From the NCBI GenBank assembly GCA_030760725.1, contig JASWHV010000018.1, positions 20,740,273 through 20,804,272 of the forward strand: 64,000 nt of DNA, written 5' to 3'. Numbering within the stretch: the first letter of the stretch is position 1; every line of letters starts with the position of its first letter. The position numbers and the translations under genes are program-made. Positions 43,330 to 55,732 of the stretch are shown here, piece by piece. This stretch comes from Neostapfia colusana. Lineage: Eukaryota > Streptophyta > Magnoliopsida > Poales > Poaceae. Under the pieces are notes generated by a model. It had not been told where the DNA came from and did not search any database. It saw only the letters and a program-made list of their open reading frames with translations.

Positions 43330-45246
43330 TGTGTGGGGGTCCACCACCGAGCGATACCCCAGACAGGACCTCGTCGGGTGGTGTCGTGATATGCGGCACC
43401 CAACAGCACACGGGTCGAGAAAAACACATCACATTACATAAATCATTTGCGGAATCGTATAAGAGTATTTTACAAATACTTATATCAAAATAAGCTACAG
43501 CGGAAGACTAGAACTCTCACAACTCATTTCTAACTTAGCAACAAAGAAACAGTCCAGCCCGCGTTTGTTTCTTACTAGCAATATGAAGACAAACCGCAGC
43601 GGCAAGGATGCTCTTGAGTAACCACTCGGAGGTTCCTGAGTCTCATTGGCATCCCTTCTCATAAGCATGAAGTCAATCCTGCAAAACAACTCGGATAGCA
43701 TCTGTGAGCATAACGCTCAGCAAGACTTAACCGTCACCCTAGCCATGAAACTCTACATGAGGTTATGAATATAAAGTAGGATGGCATAATGCATAATAAA
43801 CTCGCCTAAATGTGAATCCTTACTTTCAGGTATTTATTTGCAATTTAAGTAACCTTGGGCATGCCACATCGAGAGTCCACAATCAAACAAGAAACGCTTT
43901 CCCCAGATGTAATTTGCTCACGGCATAAAAGAATCGAGTTTGCTCTAGCTATTTATCAAAGATACATCACAAAGATAGTATAAACTTTAAACCAATATGA
44001 TTAGCTCCTTTCTCATGCAAGTTCTTACTACGTCACGACTGTGAGAACAAGTATGCTCGGTCCATTCCACGAGCGACAGTGATTCGAATCAATAACACCC
44101 GGACTACACGACGCGTACGCCCGCACTCGACGTTGCCTACAACAACCATCACTGACGTCGTACGTGGCAGCCTTTCCCCCGTTGAATCGAGCAAATCGCC
44201 CCGTACAGTAGCCACTCTCATGGTGCAACTACCGACATGAGATGTCATGAGAATGTTACCCACATACTGCACACCGGTCGTCTCGCCTGAGGCGACCCGA
44301 AAAGGCTCAACGCAAGCTTCTCGAGGTATATCGGTTTACTGGGTCCCATATAGCCAGCATGAGTCCGGTACACAACTCAAACTTGTTCAACAGGGCCACA
44401 TACGGATCGGTCCTTGACCGACACGGACAGGTCTATAGCACCCAGGCCCCTATGTCCTGCTGCCCCTACAACCTTCCGGTCTCAACTTTAACTTGCTACA
44501 CATTTTCCGAACCAATCCCGTATGCCCCTGTTGTTCCTGAACATGCGAGTAGCGTCTCACCACTTGACTTCTACCGAACCTTACTTAAGCATGGCAGGTA
44601 TACACGATGTAAAGACACCTACCAAATATTCCTTGGGTTTATTTGGTCATGCAAGAGGAGTATCAAAGCACTAGACCTAATGCACAATTCATATCTTAAC
44701 CGAAAGTGAATACAAAGTAAAAACTTAAAAGTTGTTAAATGCAAACCGGAGCTTGCCTGTTTTGCAGGGTAGTCGTATTTAATAAGTTAGTGATCCTTGC
44801 TGATCAACCCTTGATTCTCCGGAGTTTGATCCACTTCAATGAATCACTCCTTTGAATCTCCTTCATCATGAATCCTAATGAAATGTATATGCACAATTTT
44901 TATAGAATGCAATGGAAAGAAGTTAAGACTTGATTTCTTAGGAACAGAGGTTGTGTGGAAAAGCCAAGAATGGCTTGGTTTGCCTCTGTTGTGCAAAGAA
45001 ACAGGAATGAACTAACTTGGTCTTAATGTTTTAGCTATAAACTAACTTTCCTAATGACCATAAGAGATGAGCTGAAAAGATTTGAATGCAACTGAAGAAC
45101 AGGAACTCCAATGGCTTCAAAACTTTTACAGCAGGTTCTATACTACCTAGGGATTTAGCTTGCCAAATTGCAGCTAATGTGGAGTCAAATTGTGTTCTCC
45201 ATAATTCCTACAATGTCTTATGTATGTTTCCCCTATACATAGGTAT
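43330..45246 (-). repeat. Element-5 3' LTR, piece 1
   Basis: Carries ATATGCGGCACCCAACAGCAC, CAATCAAACAAGAAACGC and GCAAACCGGAGCTTGCCTG, in the same order as the Gypsy-3 LTR. It ends in GGTAT, the target duplication of the solo LTR. Confidence 0.8.
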
Positions 45247-46262
45247 TGTCGGTACCTGAGATATGGGGTACCCCCGCGCACAGGGTAAAATGCCTAAGGA
45301 ACTCGCCCTTCTCCGCAGGGTATACAGAAGCCGGACCTCCCCCTCCGCGGGAGAGAGGTCCGAAGGCGCCACGCGTCCAGCGGGGCCGGACCTCCCTCTC
45401 CTCAGGGGAGAGCTCCGGGCCCGCCACGTGGCCAGCAGAAGCCAAGCCTCCCCCTCCGCGGGGAGAGGTCCGGAGGCTCCACGTGCCCCGCGGAGCTGAC
45501 CCTCCTCTCCTCTGAGAAGGGCTCCGGGCCCACCACGTAGCAGCAGAACGGCGCTGCCTGCCCCGAGCGGTAGGCAGCGGGCGTAAAGACACCCAATACC
45601 TTGCCCGTACAAGGTATTCAAGGCCCGCGTCTTCCCGAGACGCGGAGACGCGGAGCACGCGTCTGTCAGGTGCCGTTGCGCCCAGTCGTATCACAGACTG
45701 GCGCGCGGTGTTAGAACCTGCCAGCCAATAAACACCACGACAAGACATCCCATACCGCCTGCGCCGTCATCAACCACTACGACTAGCATGCGGCATGGGC
45801 AGGACGGCAAGATGAAGACTCGGAAGCCTTCGCCAGAGATAACTACCGGCATAACTGCAGATACGGTAGATAATAGACAATCTTCCCGGGACCACCTGTC
45901 GGGTCCCGGCTCCCCTTATAAGCCGCTCGAGTCTTGGACTATAAAAGGCTCGGGTAGGCATCGATAGCAGGGGTTCGCACTTTGCAACTCATACGCTAGC
46001 CATACACTCTCAAGATGTAACTCACCCCCAAGCTCAGGCCTCCGGCCCCGAGCAACAAGAAATACAGCGAGCTCCATAGCTCGCCGTGGACGTAGGGTTT
46101 TACGCTCCGGCGGCCTGAACCACGTAAAACTCGCCGTGTCAAGCTCTTACTAACTCTTCCATCTGCGCAAGCTCTCCGCTAGAGACTAGCCCCACCGAAA
46201 AAAGAACCTCCGCGGGCTGCCCAGTGCAGGCCCGGGGGAAGTGTCGACTGAACACTTCGACA
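45247..46262 (+). mobile_element. Solo LTR of a Tat-type gypsy element
   Basis: 1016 bp, TGTCGGTACC … TTCGACA, with terminal TGTCG/CGACA inverted repeats. It is flanked by the 5-bp duplication GGTAT (45242-45246 and 46263-46267). It holds two copies of a roughly 111-bp GC-rich repeat (about 45326 and 45437) and a TATA box. No internal element sequence is present, so this is the product of LTR-LTR recombination. Open frames at 45208-45748 are repeat by-products. Confidence 0.92.
45940..45947 (+). promoter_or_regulatory. TATA box in solo LTR
   Basis: TATAAAAG in GGACTATAAAAGGCTCGGG. It sets the LTR orientation as plus. Confidence 0.72.
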
Positions 46263-48201
46263 GGTATGAAGAACGAGAACGGGGAGTTCTAAAGCTCAAC
46301 TTGAGCTGATTATTTACATGTGAGTTCCTGGTCCTATGAAAGTCATTTGGTCCAAAATTCAGACCTTTAACTTGAGTAGTTCTCCCAGAATAATTCCTTA
46401 AGCATTTCTACTCAAAAGAATTAATTCTAGAGTAATGTGCATTTTCATGCCCAAGTGAACTACAATTTCAAGTATGTCTCAGATAGCTTGCCTAAATTTT
46501 TCTATGATTTTTGGAGCTATGTGTTGCCTAGAACATATTTTACAAGTGGGCAACATTTTCTGAAAATGTTTCTGGACCCTTATGAACACAGCATTTGTAT
46601 TTAGCAAATTGCTACTCAAATGGTCTTCAAATGATCTGAAAATTTGCTAGAAGGTCAAAAATATGCTAAAGAATATTCTGGCAAAATTTGAGGATTTTTA
46701 GATAAACCAAACTCCCTTAATAATTCTTTTTCAGAAAAAGTTCAAAGATTTCCAGAATTTAGTATTGACTTTCATACAGATTGGAGTTCATATTTGGATA
46801 GATCTCTGAAAAATGAATCAAACCCAATTGGAATCAATCAATTTGGAGGTTTCTACATAGAGATATGATTTTCCAAAGTTGGAACAATCTCTGGAATTGT
46901 TTTTCCTATTGAAATTCAACTGGGCCCGTTATTTAAACTCCAGCCAATAGGAAATGGGCCACACCGGGTTCACAGCGTTCTCAGCGCGTCTTCACAGGGG
47001 ATCCGGCCACAACAGATCAAAGATTTAAACTTTACAGCCGCTGACAGCCGGGGCCCACTCCTCCTTCTTCTTCCTTCGGCTGTTTTCCCGCGCCCGCGCG
47101 CTCCCCCTCACCAGAGCAACCGGGTGGCTCGCCGGACCAGAGTTTCCGGCTGCCGCCCGGGCTGGGGGTTGCCACTAGGGCATTATGGAGGCTGGGGAAC
47201 ACTACTGTGACACTAGTTCGAGCTGCTGGTGACCGGAAAGACCCCAGCGACGTGCGGCGGCCTCGGTTGGAGTTCGGCGCCGTCGGCCGAGGTTTCTAGC
47301 CCGCCAAACACTTGACCAATTAGCTCTACAGCACCAGTGAGTGATCGCCAAGCTCGGCACGACCTCGAACTAGCTCGGAAACGGCGGCAAATGGATCGGC
47401 ACCGTACGACTGATCGGGTCCGCCATGAATACCCTCGGAAGAACTCAAAATCCGTCGTCCCTAGGTGGTTTCATGCGACGGTTGCTAAAGGAAATCTGAT
47501 CGCCGGCTAGTCCAGCTGCTATGTGCAAAATTCGATGTGCTAAGAACAATTAGAGGTGGAGAATTCGGGGTTCCCGTACCGGATGCTCGGTTTGGAGCCG
47601 CCGGAGAAAAATTTCAAAATTCGCCGTCGATACTTCATGGTTTGGCTTGAGCTTTGGGTGAGAGAAGCACGGTAGCCGTGCGCTCCCGTTGCCGCCCTTG
47701 CTCGGCTGTGAAAGCTTATGTGGAGAGCTGCCCACATGCACCCGACCGCCGGCTTGAGTTAGGTCGCTGCTGAGAAAGCTATTCCCGGGGAACAGAGGCC
47801 GAAACTCAGCGGTTTTGGTGTTGGGGAGGTGGGAAATGGACTCGTGGTGCCGTTTAGCAGCTCGGGGTGGAAGGTGGCATGAGTTTTTCGGCTACCCGGA
47901 AGATCACCGAGGAGCGGAGGATGAGGAAGCGTTGTGGTCGTGTTTCTCGCGAGGAGGAGAAAGCAAAGGCATTTTGCTTCGTCTGAGAGGGAAGGATCAC
48001 GTAGAAATGAAGAGAACCACTCCCACGGTGCCAGCGATCAGGAAAGGGGAGCAGGAGGTGGCGCAGCCAATCCCTCGGTGGCGCCCGGGTGAGAAGCCCC
48101 TCGGCTGCTTCGACTGAAACAGCCAGTCTTCGGTGGAGTGGAAAAACAGAGACCCTTCACCTCAATTGCTTTGTGTGGAAGTCACTAATCCAACTCAATG
48201 A
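46263..48201 (-). repeat. Element-5 3' LTR, piece 2
   Basis: Resumes with GGTATGAAGAACGAGAACGGGGAG, matching 22840-22870 of the Gypsy-3 LTR. It ends …CCAACTCAATGA where Element-4's LTR starts (TGACACGACC at 48202). In the Gypsy-3 LTR the matching place is about 24743. It includes a GC-rich zone (47040-48110) with no credible gene. Confidence 0.78.
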
Positions 48202-51200
48202 TGACACGACCCCACGGTCTTGTCGAGCCGGGATCACGCTGAGGGGTGTTGCGTTGCACAGCACCGGATAACACACATCAAAGGTACAAAGCGGAAGCAA
48301 AGTTTTATTACATAAAGAGGTTTATGAACATTTGTACAACAAAATATGTTCAGTCTACACTCACGGGCGTAGACTACGCATCGAGTTCACGTTCAGCCCA
48401 TGAACGTGTCCCCGCTAGCACGCACACACACTAACTCGGCGGCGTGCATGACTCCCACTCGACGGGGTTCCCCTCCTGGGGTTCCGTCTCCTCCTCGGGA
48501 GTCCCTTCCTCATAGAACCCTGCAAAAGCTTCAAACACAAGCAGTGAGCATGAAGGCTCAGCAAGTCTGACCCGTCTCTACTAAACATGAAACTTCTACA
48601 TGAGGGGTGATATGTACATGAGGTAAAATAAGTTGCAAAGGACTCGCCTAATTAGTGGAACCTTACTTTCAAGTTTTAGCAGCAGGTTGTGGAGAACCTT
48701 ACGCTAAGGCACATGAGAGAGCCGCAATCAAACAAGAAACGCATTTCTCTCATGTACTTTGCCCAAAGTTGAAAAGAACTTTAGTTAGCTCTAGACTACA
48801 GCAAATCATTAACAATCAAAGTCCATCTTTCAATCAGCAACATTTTAACATGTAACTAGCCTATTCTTTCTACGTCACGGTACAGTGAACAAGTGGTACT
48901 CACTGACCGCGGGGATGGCGATTATAATCAATTTACACCTGCAGGGTTACCCGAATAACCCGTCACGTACGCCCGTACTCGATGTCGCCTACAAAAACCA
49001 TCACGGACGCCGTACGCAACCACTTTCACCCGTCAGCCAAGTATTGAACCGGTCCCATCGTCCAGAGCAAGAGGTATCTGCACGCGCATCTCAGTGCCGC
49101 CGGCCGATTTACACCTCAAGCTCTCAACCTACCCTCTGAAAGACGGGCAATGCCTCAATACCAAGCTACCCGAGTTACATCGGTTTCCCGGTTCCCATAT
49201 ATCCGGTAGGTCTTCGGTACTGTTCTAGCTTGTTCAACAGGCCAGCACACGGCTCGGTCCTCAATCGACACAAGCGGAGCTATAGCACCCAGGCCCCAAA
49301 GTCCTGCTGCCCTTACTCTCCGCTCGGTCTCATTTTTTTGCCATGTGTTTCATTTGCTATCTCTACCCGAGTCGAGTGCCTCTAGCCTATTCTCGCGAGT
49401 AGTTCCAACTACTTGACTTGTACCGAATCCTACCCTATCTTAGCTTTGCATTAGCTAACAGGGTGTTCCATCCTAATCCGAACCCATGGTTTTCTTGGCT
49501 ATGCATTTGGTTTTTCAAACAAGACTTCAGTTCAAGAAATATTGATACTCAAGTAAGTGCTCAAAACAATAAAAATTTGTAAAAAGGTTAATGCAAACCG
49601 GGGCTTGCCTTGCTGCTCTTGGTCAAGTTTTAGTTGCAGCAAAGCTCATTTGAGCCCTCCACAAATAATTATGTACTTGACCTTAATTGGAGCATTTAGG
49701 GTGTTCTAAGGATTTTCATGGAGTAACCCATGACTTTATGAAAACTAGATTTTCATATGGTTCTAATGGAGTTGGTCTCACCTAATTTCAAGGTTCCTAG
49801 CTAAAGATATGAGCTAAAATATTTCAGAGAAATTCTGAAAAATGTTTCTGAACATTTTCCATTTTCTCTGGAACAGTTTCATTAATCACACCATTAGGTG
49901 GATCAAATGAGCTCAAATGGATCTGAAATTGTTATGTTAGTTCAGGGATATTTTGGTGGACATCCGAGCAAATTTTCAGAATTTTCCTCCAAAGGATTCT
50001 CTAGTTAAAATTCTAAATAGTTTAAATTTTGAAGAATTAATTCTCGAGAAATAAAGATTTTCATGAAGTGAAAATTGATTTTCCGGAAAGTGCTCAGCGA
50101 GCTGAATCCAACAAAATTTGGTTCACTCCATTTGGAGTTTCCTAGCCCAAGTTATGAGGATTTGAAGTTTGAATGAAATCTAAAAAATCGGAAAAAGTTT
50201 AAATCTGCCGGTGGGTCCACGAAGACACGTGTTCGGTGCTGGAGCGATGGCACACCGGGGTCCATGGAGTTTTTGCGCGCCAGCACATCGGATCCAAGCC
50301 GCAGACTGATCCCGGATTTAAAATCCGAGCCGCTGACACGTGGGCCACCCGACTTCGTCTTCCTCCCGACGCCCGCGTTCGTCCGCTGCGATGCCTCGCC
50401 GGAGATCTCGCCGGCAGCCTCTATGGTGCTCCAAACTTCATGATTCTGGCCGCCCCTGCCTAAGTCCGCTCGGGGAACATGGTTCTGGGCTCAGTTCGTC
50501 ATGAAAATGGCCGACACATGGTCGGCGACGAGCGGTAGCTTCGGAAGAACTTCGGCCGTGTCGGCCGACCTTCTTAGCACTCCAACCGACCGAGCAAACG
50601 TCCGGAAAGCATCAGTGGCAGCTCGGGGAAGGGCCGAAGTAGGCTCCCACCGTGCGCCCGATACTTCCCGTAGGATCCGCCGTTGGCAAGCTTCGAATTA
50701 CGCCGGGTACAGGGGTTTTCAGGCTAAGGGTTGTGAAGGCAATTTGTGCGCTACCAGGTCTAGTCTGTGTAGGAACGGATTGAGACTCTCTAACTCTTCC
50801 TAGAGCGTGAATTGGACAGAACCGCACCCGAAGGTCGGTCTGTATCGAGAAAGGGGAAAACTGGAAATTCACCGCCGACGATCAAGCCCTCGGGCTGTGG
50901 CTCGGGGGTGAGCAGCACCGGTCACCAACGCGTCCAAGGACGCCTTAGCTCGGGCGTGACAACCTCCCGGTTGGGCTGTCCACGGGAGCCCGAAGTGTGG
51001 TGGCTTTAGGTCTCTGAATGGAACTCTCAGTATAGCCGAGATCAACCGGTTTTAGCCGATTTCTCGCGACGGGGAAGAGGAAGGAAGGTTCCTAGTACCT
51101 TGTCGTAGCTCTGGAGGTAGCGGGGTGGCTGTGATCATGGCTCCCTGATCGGTTCCAAGCGGCGGAGAACAGAGTGTCGGTGCAGCGTTCTTGCGAGGGG

Positions 51201-52010
51201 AAGAACAGCGAGGGGGCTTCGGCAGAGACGTGGAGCGCCTTAAGAAGGGCTCAGAACCGACCTGCGCCCGCGCGTGGCCAAGCTGCTGATGGCGCGGAGG
51301 CCTCCCCTCGATGGCGATCGCTGCTGAAGCCCGAAGACCCGAGTGAGAAAGTCTTCAGTCGGTAAAACCCCTTCAGTGGCTGACAGGTGGGTCCCACTCC
51401 CATTTTGACCTCTGAACTTAACTCCATATCACTGTTGTAAACAGTAAGCCCTAAAATGCCCATGGTGATTTGAATTATTCACCCCTGAGCCATTTGAATT
51501 GATTAGAATTCAAATTGGGTATGGTTTGACTAAGTTTCAACACATATTCAGTTTGAAATTCAAATAAAGTTTGAATTTGCCACACTTAGCTCATGTCAAG
51601 ATCAACTCCAAAAGGAATGAAAATTGGTGTGTGAGCTCACAAAAATGTGCTGAGTGAGAATATGCTTCCCATTTTTGAATTCATAAGATAAAAATAGTTT
51701 GAATTTGAATTTGAATTTGAGTTCAAACCACCCTCTTTCTAGCTATACCCAAAAGTAACTCAAAAAGGTTTTGAATTTGGGTGAAACTTGGCATGGACAT
51801 TCCTAGCAAGGTGTAGGAGTTTTCATATGTCCAGCCCCTAGATGATGCATGTGGAAAATACCACTTTTGCATTTTGTGAGTTTATTCTCTAATGAGCATG
51901 TTGATAATGGTTACTTGCTCTTCAAATGTGTTCATCAACTTTGTTCAAATGAAGTGTGTGTGTGGTGTGATGAGCACTTTGAGTATGTGCCAAAAACTTA
52001 GGCCCTTACA
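48202..52010 (-). repeat. Element-4 3' LTR
   Basis: 3809 bp, TGACACGACC … GGCCCTTACA. It matches 59398-63370 closely, except for a 209-bp segment missing here at 49618-49624. GAATTTGAATTTGAATTTGA simple sequence is at about 51702-51722. Open frames inside are chance and recur in the other LTR. Confidence 0.93.
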
Positions 52011-52011
52011 A

Positions 52012-52024
52012 TCCTTCCCCCTTA
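52012..52024 (-). promoter_or_regulatory. Element-4 polypurine tract
   Basis: Minus-strand TTAAGGGGGAAGGA next to the LTR start TGTAAGGGCC. Confidence 0.8.
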
Positions 52025-52043
52025 AACGAATCTCGTCCCGAGA

Positions 52044-54550
52044 TTATAAGGTGAAAATGAGAGAGAGGATGGTGGGAAATTTACCGTATATGCGACATGA
52101 AAAAGTCGGGGTAGTTAGCGCGAAGAAATCCTTCGCTCTCCCATGTTGCCTCGTACATGGAGTGATTATTCCATAGAACCTTGTAGAACCACAACGTACG
52201 GTTGCGTGTGGTTTGGGCCTTTTCATCAACGATCTGAACCGGTTCCTCCCGATACGTGAGATCCGGTTTCAGTCCTTCTATGTCCTCTAGCTGAATGGTA
52301 GTTGATAGCTTAAGACACTTCCTCAGCTGGGAAATATGAAAGACGTTGTGCACACCGGAAAGTGCTTCTGGTAATTTCAGCTGGTATGCTACCGAGCCAC
52401 ATCTTTATGTAATCTGAAATGGACCAATGAATCGGGGTGCCAACTTTCCTCTCACCCCATATCTGTTCACGCCCTTCATTGGAGACACACGTAGGTATAC
52501 GTGATCCCTGACTTCGAATTGTAAAGGGCGCCTTCTCTGGTCCGCATACTGTTTCTGTCAGGATTGGGCGGCTTTTAGGTTCGCTTGAATCAGCCGAACC
52601 TTTTCCTCCACGTTGTTGACAAGGTCAATCCCGAAGGTAATCCTTTCGCCAGACTCACACCAATTCAATGGTGTGCGGCATTTTCTCCCATATAGCGCCT
52701 CGTAAGGCGCCATCTTGATGCTAGCTTGGTGCCCATTATTGTACGAGAACTCGGCTAACGGCAAGTGATCATCCCATTTCTTGCCGTGGTTGATCGCGCA
52801 AGCTCGTAGCATGTCTTCTAGGATCTGATTTACCCGCTTGGTTTGCTCGTCCGTCTGCGGGTGGTATGCTGAACTACGGATCAGCTTCGTCCCCAATGCA
52901 GCGTGTAGCTGCTCCTAGAAACGGAACGCAAATAAAGTGCCCCGGTCCGATATGATGGTACGGGGTACGCCATACAAGCATAGGATCCGTGAGATGTATA
53001 TTTTAGCATACTTCTTGGCGTTGTAGTTGGTGTTGATCGGGATGAAATGGGCAACTTTGGTGAGCCGGTCGACGATCACCCACACAGAATCATGCTTCTG
53101 AAAAGTGGTGGGCAAACCGACGATGAAGTCCATGCTCACATCCTCCCACTTCCAGGCAGGAACGCCCAGTGGTTGTAGCAGTCCCGGTTTCCGCATATGA
53201 TCTGCCTTCACCCTTCGACATGTATCACACTCGGACACGTACTTTGCGATCTCCCGCTTCATCCGTGTCCACCAAAACTTGCTTCTGAGTTCTTGATACA
53301 TTTTGTTGCTGCCGGGGTGAATAGAAAATTTTGATAAGTGAGTCTCATCAAAAATTTTCTTCCGTAACTCCGGGTTACGGGGTACAACGATCCGGTACTT
53401 GAACCATAGGACGCCATCTCCATCTTTCCGGAAACATTTCAGCTCCCCAGTGTCTACACGTCTCCGCAAATGCGACATGCCCTTGTCATGTTTCTGAGCT
53501 GTCGCTATCTCTTCACGGATGGTGGGGATTAAAGCTAGGTTGTAGAGAGCTCCATGTGGAATCACATACAATGGTGGTTCGCCCTCTTCCAACGGTGTGA
53601 TGGTCAGATTATTGACGTGTGACTTGCGACTCAGCGCATCCGCCACTACGTTTGCTTTGTCGGGGTGATAATAGATCTCTATTTCGTAATCCTTTATCAA
53701 TTCTAACCATCTTCGCTGCCTCATGTTCAGCTCCTTCTCAGTGAAAATGTACTTGAGTCTCTTGTGGTCGGTATATAAATGTACGAGGTTACCGAGTAGG
53801 TAGTGCCTCCACATTTTTAGTGCAAGGATCACGACAGCGAGCTCCAAATCGTGAGTTGGATAATTCTGCTCATGGTTTCTAAGCTGCCGTGACCCATACG
53901 CGACCACTCCTCGGTCTTGCATCAGCACACATCCAAGCCCAATGCCGGATGCATCGCAGTACACATCGAACGGTTTTGTTGTGTCTAGCTGCGCCAAAAC
54001 CGGTGCTGATGTTAAGTGCTTGACTAAAGCCTTGAATGCTGCTTCACATGCTGGACTCCAAACATATTTCGTAGCCTTCTTCAGCAGCTCCGTCATAGTC
54101 TTGGCAATCTTCGAGAAGTTCGGAATGAACCTCCGATAATATCCCACGAGCCCGAGGAAACTCCGTACCTCATGAACAGTTCTCGGGGATTTCCAATTCA
54201 ACACTTGTGTGATCTTGCTCGGGTCTACAGCGATACCCTCCGCTGAGATGATATGCCCGAGAAAAGGCACTTGTGATATCGAGAATTCGCACTTGCTGAA
54301 TTTCGCGTATAGCTTGTGATCCCGCAGCCGTTGCAAGACTAAATGCAGATGCTTCTTGTGATCTTCCTCCAACTTGGAATATACCAGTATGTCATCGATG
54401 AAGACCACGACAAACTTGTCCAGCTCCGGCATGAATACCGAGTTCATCAAATACATGAAGTGAGCTGGAGCGTTGGTGAGGCCGAAGGACATGACCAGGT
54501 ACTCATAAAGCCCGTACCTCGTCGAGAAAGCCGTCTTCGGAATACTCAGC
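52044..54550 (-). pseudogene. Element-4 RT (catalytic part), RNase H, integrase, chromodomain
   Basis: One frame. RT: MSFGLTNAPAHFMYLM and VVFIDDILVYSK (intact FIDD). RNase H: FDVYCDASGIGLGCVL, YTDHKRLKYIF, VADALSRK. Integrase: zinc finger HPGSNKMYQEL…CDTCRRVK, core SMDFIVGLPTTF and IISDRGTLF, then SSAYHPQTDEQTKRVNQ. The tail HISQLRKCLKL leads to a chromodomain-like end (EPVQIVDEK … VLWNN … EATWE). Stops: TAG 52915-52917 between the second Asp and the Glu of integrase, TGA at about 52556, TAA at about 52407. The frame is open for 525 codons from 54492 to 52918, the longest stretch in the window after Copia-1 pol and gag. Confidence 0.93.
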
Positions 54551-55732
54551 CCGTATCTTAATCTGATGGTACCCGGATCTTAAGTCCATCTTGGAAAAGA
54601 TCTTTGTTTCGACCAACTGATCAAACAACATGTCGATCCGTGGCAACGGGTACTTGTTCTTGATGGTTACGGCGTTTAATGGACGATAGTCCACGCAAAG
54701 CCGCAACGTCTCATCCTTCTTCTTCACAAATAATGTCAAACAGCCCCATGGCGAGGAGCTCGGCCTAATAAAACCCTTTTCCAGCAGGTCCGTTAGCTGG
54801 GTCTTTAGTTCAGCCAACTCCTTGGACGCCATCTTGTACGGCCTTCGGGATATTGGCATGGTTCCCGGTGCAAGTTCAATCTTGAACTCCACCTCTCTAT
54901 CGGGCGGCATCCCCGGAAAATCATCCGAGAACACGTCAGGGAACTCTCAGACCACTGGAATATCTTCCAATCTGATAGTTGTGGATTGATAGACACTTGG
55001 AAGTTTTATTTCTGGACTGTCCAGAAATAAAGAGTGCGATCCGTGCACTTCTGAGTTCAAGTGCACGATTCGAAGGACGGTGTATAAAACAGCGCCGTGG
55101 CAGGTTAACCACGACATCCCTAAGATTACATCGACCTTCTGTCCCTCTAAGATTATGAGAGACGTAGGGTACACTCTACCCGCTAAGCATAATGGTGCCT
55201 TGGAAACCATTACGCTTGCTGAAATCCTCCCACCCGGTGAACAAATCAAATATGGACTATCGGTGGGTAGTATTTGCAAGCTATGTTTAGCAATGAAAGC
55301 TTGGCTAATAAAATTGTGTGTGGTGCCTGAATCAAACAATACTATGGCGGGATGTTGGTGGAGTTGGAACATACCTGCTAGGATTGGCTCACCCTCCGGC
55401 ACGTCCTCTATGGCAAGCTGGTGGACGGTGCCGGGCCTAGGGTTTGCCTGCCGCACATTAGTAGGGTTCCGGGGCTGATTCCTCCCTGGAAGTTGCGGTA
55501 CAACTCCGCCGCCTTGCCTCTCCGGACAACTACTGGCGAAGTGTCCTGGACGGCCACACTTGTAATATGTGGCCGCTGCCTGGCTGGTGCTTGGGGGACG
55601 AAAGCCTGGCACGCGCTGCTGAGGTGCATACGCATGCGGCATCACCCGCTGCTGCTGTTGTTGTTGCGGAGGTGGTACTGGCAGTGTCGGCCTGAATGCA
55701 GGTGGGGAATAGGGCCAACTATGGAATGGCAT
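54503..55732 (-). pseudogene. Element-4 gag zinc knuckle, protease and N-terminal RT
   Basis: The zinc knuckle reads YYKCGRPGHFASSC: the first Cys of CX2CX4HX4C is Tyr. Protease AIVLFDSGTTHNFIS has the intact D-S-G triad, followed by VDVILGMSWL. A TGA at 54947-54949 then interrupts, at a place where relatives have Arg (CGA to TGA type). RT start: GFIRPSSSPWGCLTLFVKK, LRLCVDYRPLNAVT, SKMDLRSGYHQIKI (first catalytic Asp). Near 54551 a short deletion shifts the frame into the next block. Confidence 0.9.

Noticed and set aside
45208..45748. ORFs within the solo LTR
   Set aside because: Repeat by-products within an LTR that has clean ends and target duplication.
50236..51365. Pro/Arg-rich ORFs near 50.2-51.4 kb and again at 61.5-62.9 kb
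   Set aside because: They lie in the two LTRs of Element-4; recurrence reflects LTR identity, and no domain is visible.
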